From positions 62,001-126,000 of the forward strand of contig WYBT01000021.1 in assembly GCA_011525785.1 (NCBI GenBank): 64,000 bases of DNA, in the 5' to 3' direction. Below the pieces are notes generated by a model, which worked only from the letters and a program-made list of their open reading frames with translations, ran no database searches and had not been told where the DNA came from. The DNA is from Planctomycetaceae bacterium. GTDB lineage: Bacteria; Planctomycetota; UBA1135; GCA-002686595. The position numbers and the translations under genes are program-made. Each line of letters starts with the position of its first letter. The first letter of the stretch is position 1. Below, piece after piece: positions 63,539 through 64,000 of the stretch.

Positions 63539-64000
63539 TTGAAGTCCAATTCAAAGAGCACCCAAGCCAACGCTGCTGCGCCGCTCGAGGCCGGACTGGC
63601 GCGTCCGTTCGCGATCATCGCGGTAGTGGCGCTCGCGCTGCGCGTGCTTTACCTCGCGCAGGCCTCCAGCACGCCACTGTTCGCTCTGCCGATCATGGAC
63701 GGCGCGGCGTACCGCGAATGGGCCGCGCGCATCGCGGCCGGCGACTGGATCGGCAGCGAGGTCTTCTACCAGGCGCCGCTGTATCCGTACTTCCTGGCGC
63801 TGATCCAGTTCGTTTTCGGCGACGGACTTGGCCCCGTGCGCGCGGTGCAAGCGCTGCTCGGCTCGCTCTCGTGCGGCTTGCTGTTCCTCGCCGCGCGCTG
63901 GTTCTTCTCGCGCCGCGTCGGCTGGATCGCGGGCCTGGGGCTGGCGCTGTATCCGCCGGCGATCTTCTTCGACGGCCAGATCCAGAAGGCGTCGCTCGGC
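63539..64000 (+). CDS. Glycosyltransferase family 39-type membrane protein (3' end outside the window)
   Basis: An open frame of 154 codons running to the window edge. After a polar N terminus comes TM1 (about residues 24-43), then a loop with MDGAAYREWAARI and GSEVFYQAPLYPYFLAL, the acidic first-loop pattern of GT39/ArnT-like lipid-linked sugar transferases (polyprenyl-phosphate donor). TM2 and TM3 follow. A TTG at 63539 is the likely start. The GT2 enzyme at 54053 is of the type that charges the lipid donor for this class. It is divergent from the previous gene, with 101 bp between. Confidence 0.7.
   Translation, partial: MKSNSKSTQANAAAPLEAGLARPFAIIAVVALALRVLYLAQASSTPLFALPIMDGAAYREWAARIAAGDWIGSEVFYQAPLYPYFLALIQFVFGDGLGPVRAVQALLGSLSCGLLFLAARWFFSRRVGWIAGLGLALYPPAIFFDGQIQKASLG

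Overview
The window is a very GC-rich stretch (roughly 70% by eye) of a bacterial chromosome with a Gram-negative type envelope: a Wza-like exporter, a GT9 heptosyltransferase-like enzyme, many lipoproteins and a type IV/II prepilin. The best clue to the lineage is the secreted beta-propeller protein at 23581-25332. Its C-terminal domain, with a YCTAG start, spaced cysteines and an FYGV motif, is one I recall from many secreted proteins of high-GC Planctomycetota such as the Poly30/Saltatorellus-like groups. A Planctomycetota origin is an inference that 16S or marker-gene phylogeny would settle. Most genes sit in tight runs with GTGA or ATGA stop/start overlaps and many GTG starts.

Region 1 (1-4370): an FAD-dependent oxidoreductase lipoprotein, divergent from an NSS-family sodium:amino-acid symporter followed by a 34-residue MetS-like partner, then a PPP-type phosphatase.

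Region 2 (4530-23491) is an extracellular polysaccharide locus. The plus-strand arm encodes a Wza-like export lipoprotein, a Wzc-like tyrosine autokinase, the UDP-ManNAcA pair (WecB/WecC types), an alpha/alpha-toroid protein, a formyltransferase-fold protein, a heparinase II/III-type lyase and a hexapeptide acetyltransferase. The minus-strand arm encodes the Wzx-like flippase, a Wzy-like polymerase candidate, an asparagine-synthase-type amidotransferase, two GT4 glycosyltransferases and a methyltransferase. A Bac_transf initiating sugar-phosphate transferase faces away from Wzx. Together they describe an undecaprenyl-linked, Wzx/Wzy-type polymer that probably contains an N-acetylated uronic acid and may be amidated, formylated, acetylated or methylated. 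No exosortase was seen.

Region 3 (23581-32432): the beta-propeller protein, a large secreted protein with secretin-N-like sequence, two ABC-2 ATPase/permease pairs in one operon, a small unknown protein and a glutathione peroxidase lipoprotein. Region 4 (32564-38190): a one-chain ADP-forming acyl-CoA synthetase, a gene-free stretch rich in hairpins, and a coupled trio of exported proteins of unknown function with less extreme base composition. Region 5 (38386-47766): a GntR/YtrA-type regulator with its ABC transporter and an acyltransferase, a GT9 enzyme, then a coupled cluster made of a membrane-anchored pseudokinase, two lipoproteins and a Tat-exported sugar-isomerase-like protein.

Region 6 (47767-51531) is the most unusual. 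A TIR domain is fused to an FGE/C-type-lectin-like domain that lacks the usual catalytic cysteines. It is preceded by about 420 bases of hairpin-rich DNA ending in a perfect 13-bp terminator that no protein gene accounts for. A lower-GC, cysteine-rich secreted protein converges on it. Region 7 (51532-64000) is mostly core-like: YciB, MutY, a prepilin, a GT2 glycosyltransferase, a HEAT-repeat/VWA protein, a YbhN-type membrane protein, a methyltransferase, TerC, a YCII-domain lipoprotein, a carboxypeptidase-regulatory-domain protein and a truncated GT39-type enzyme at the window edge. I found no tRNA, rRNA, CRISPR array or insertion sequence.
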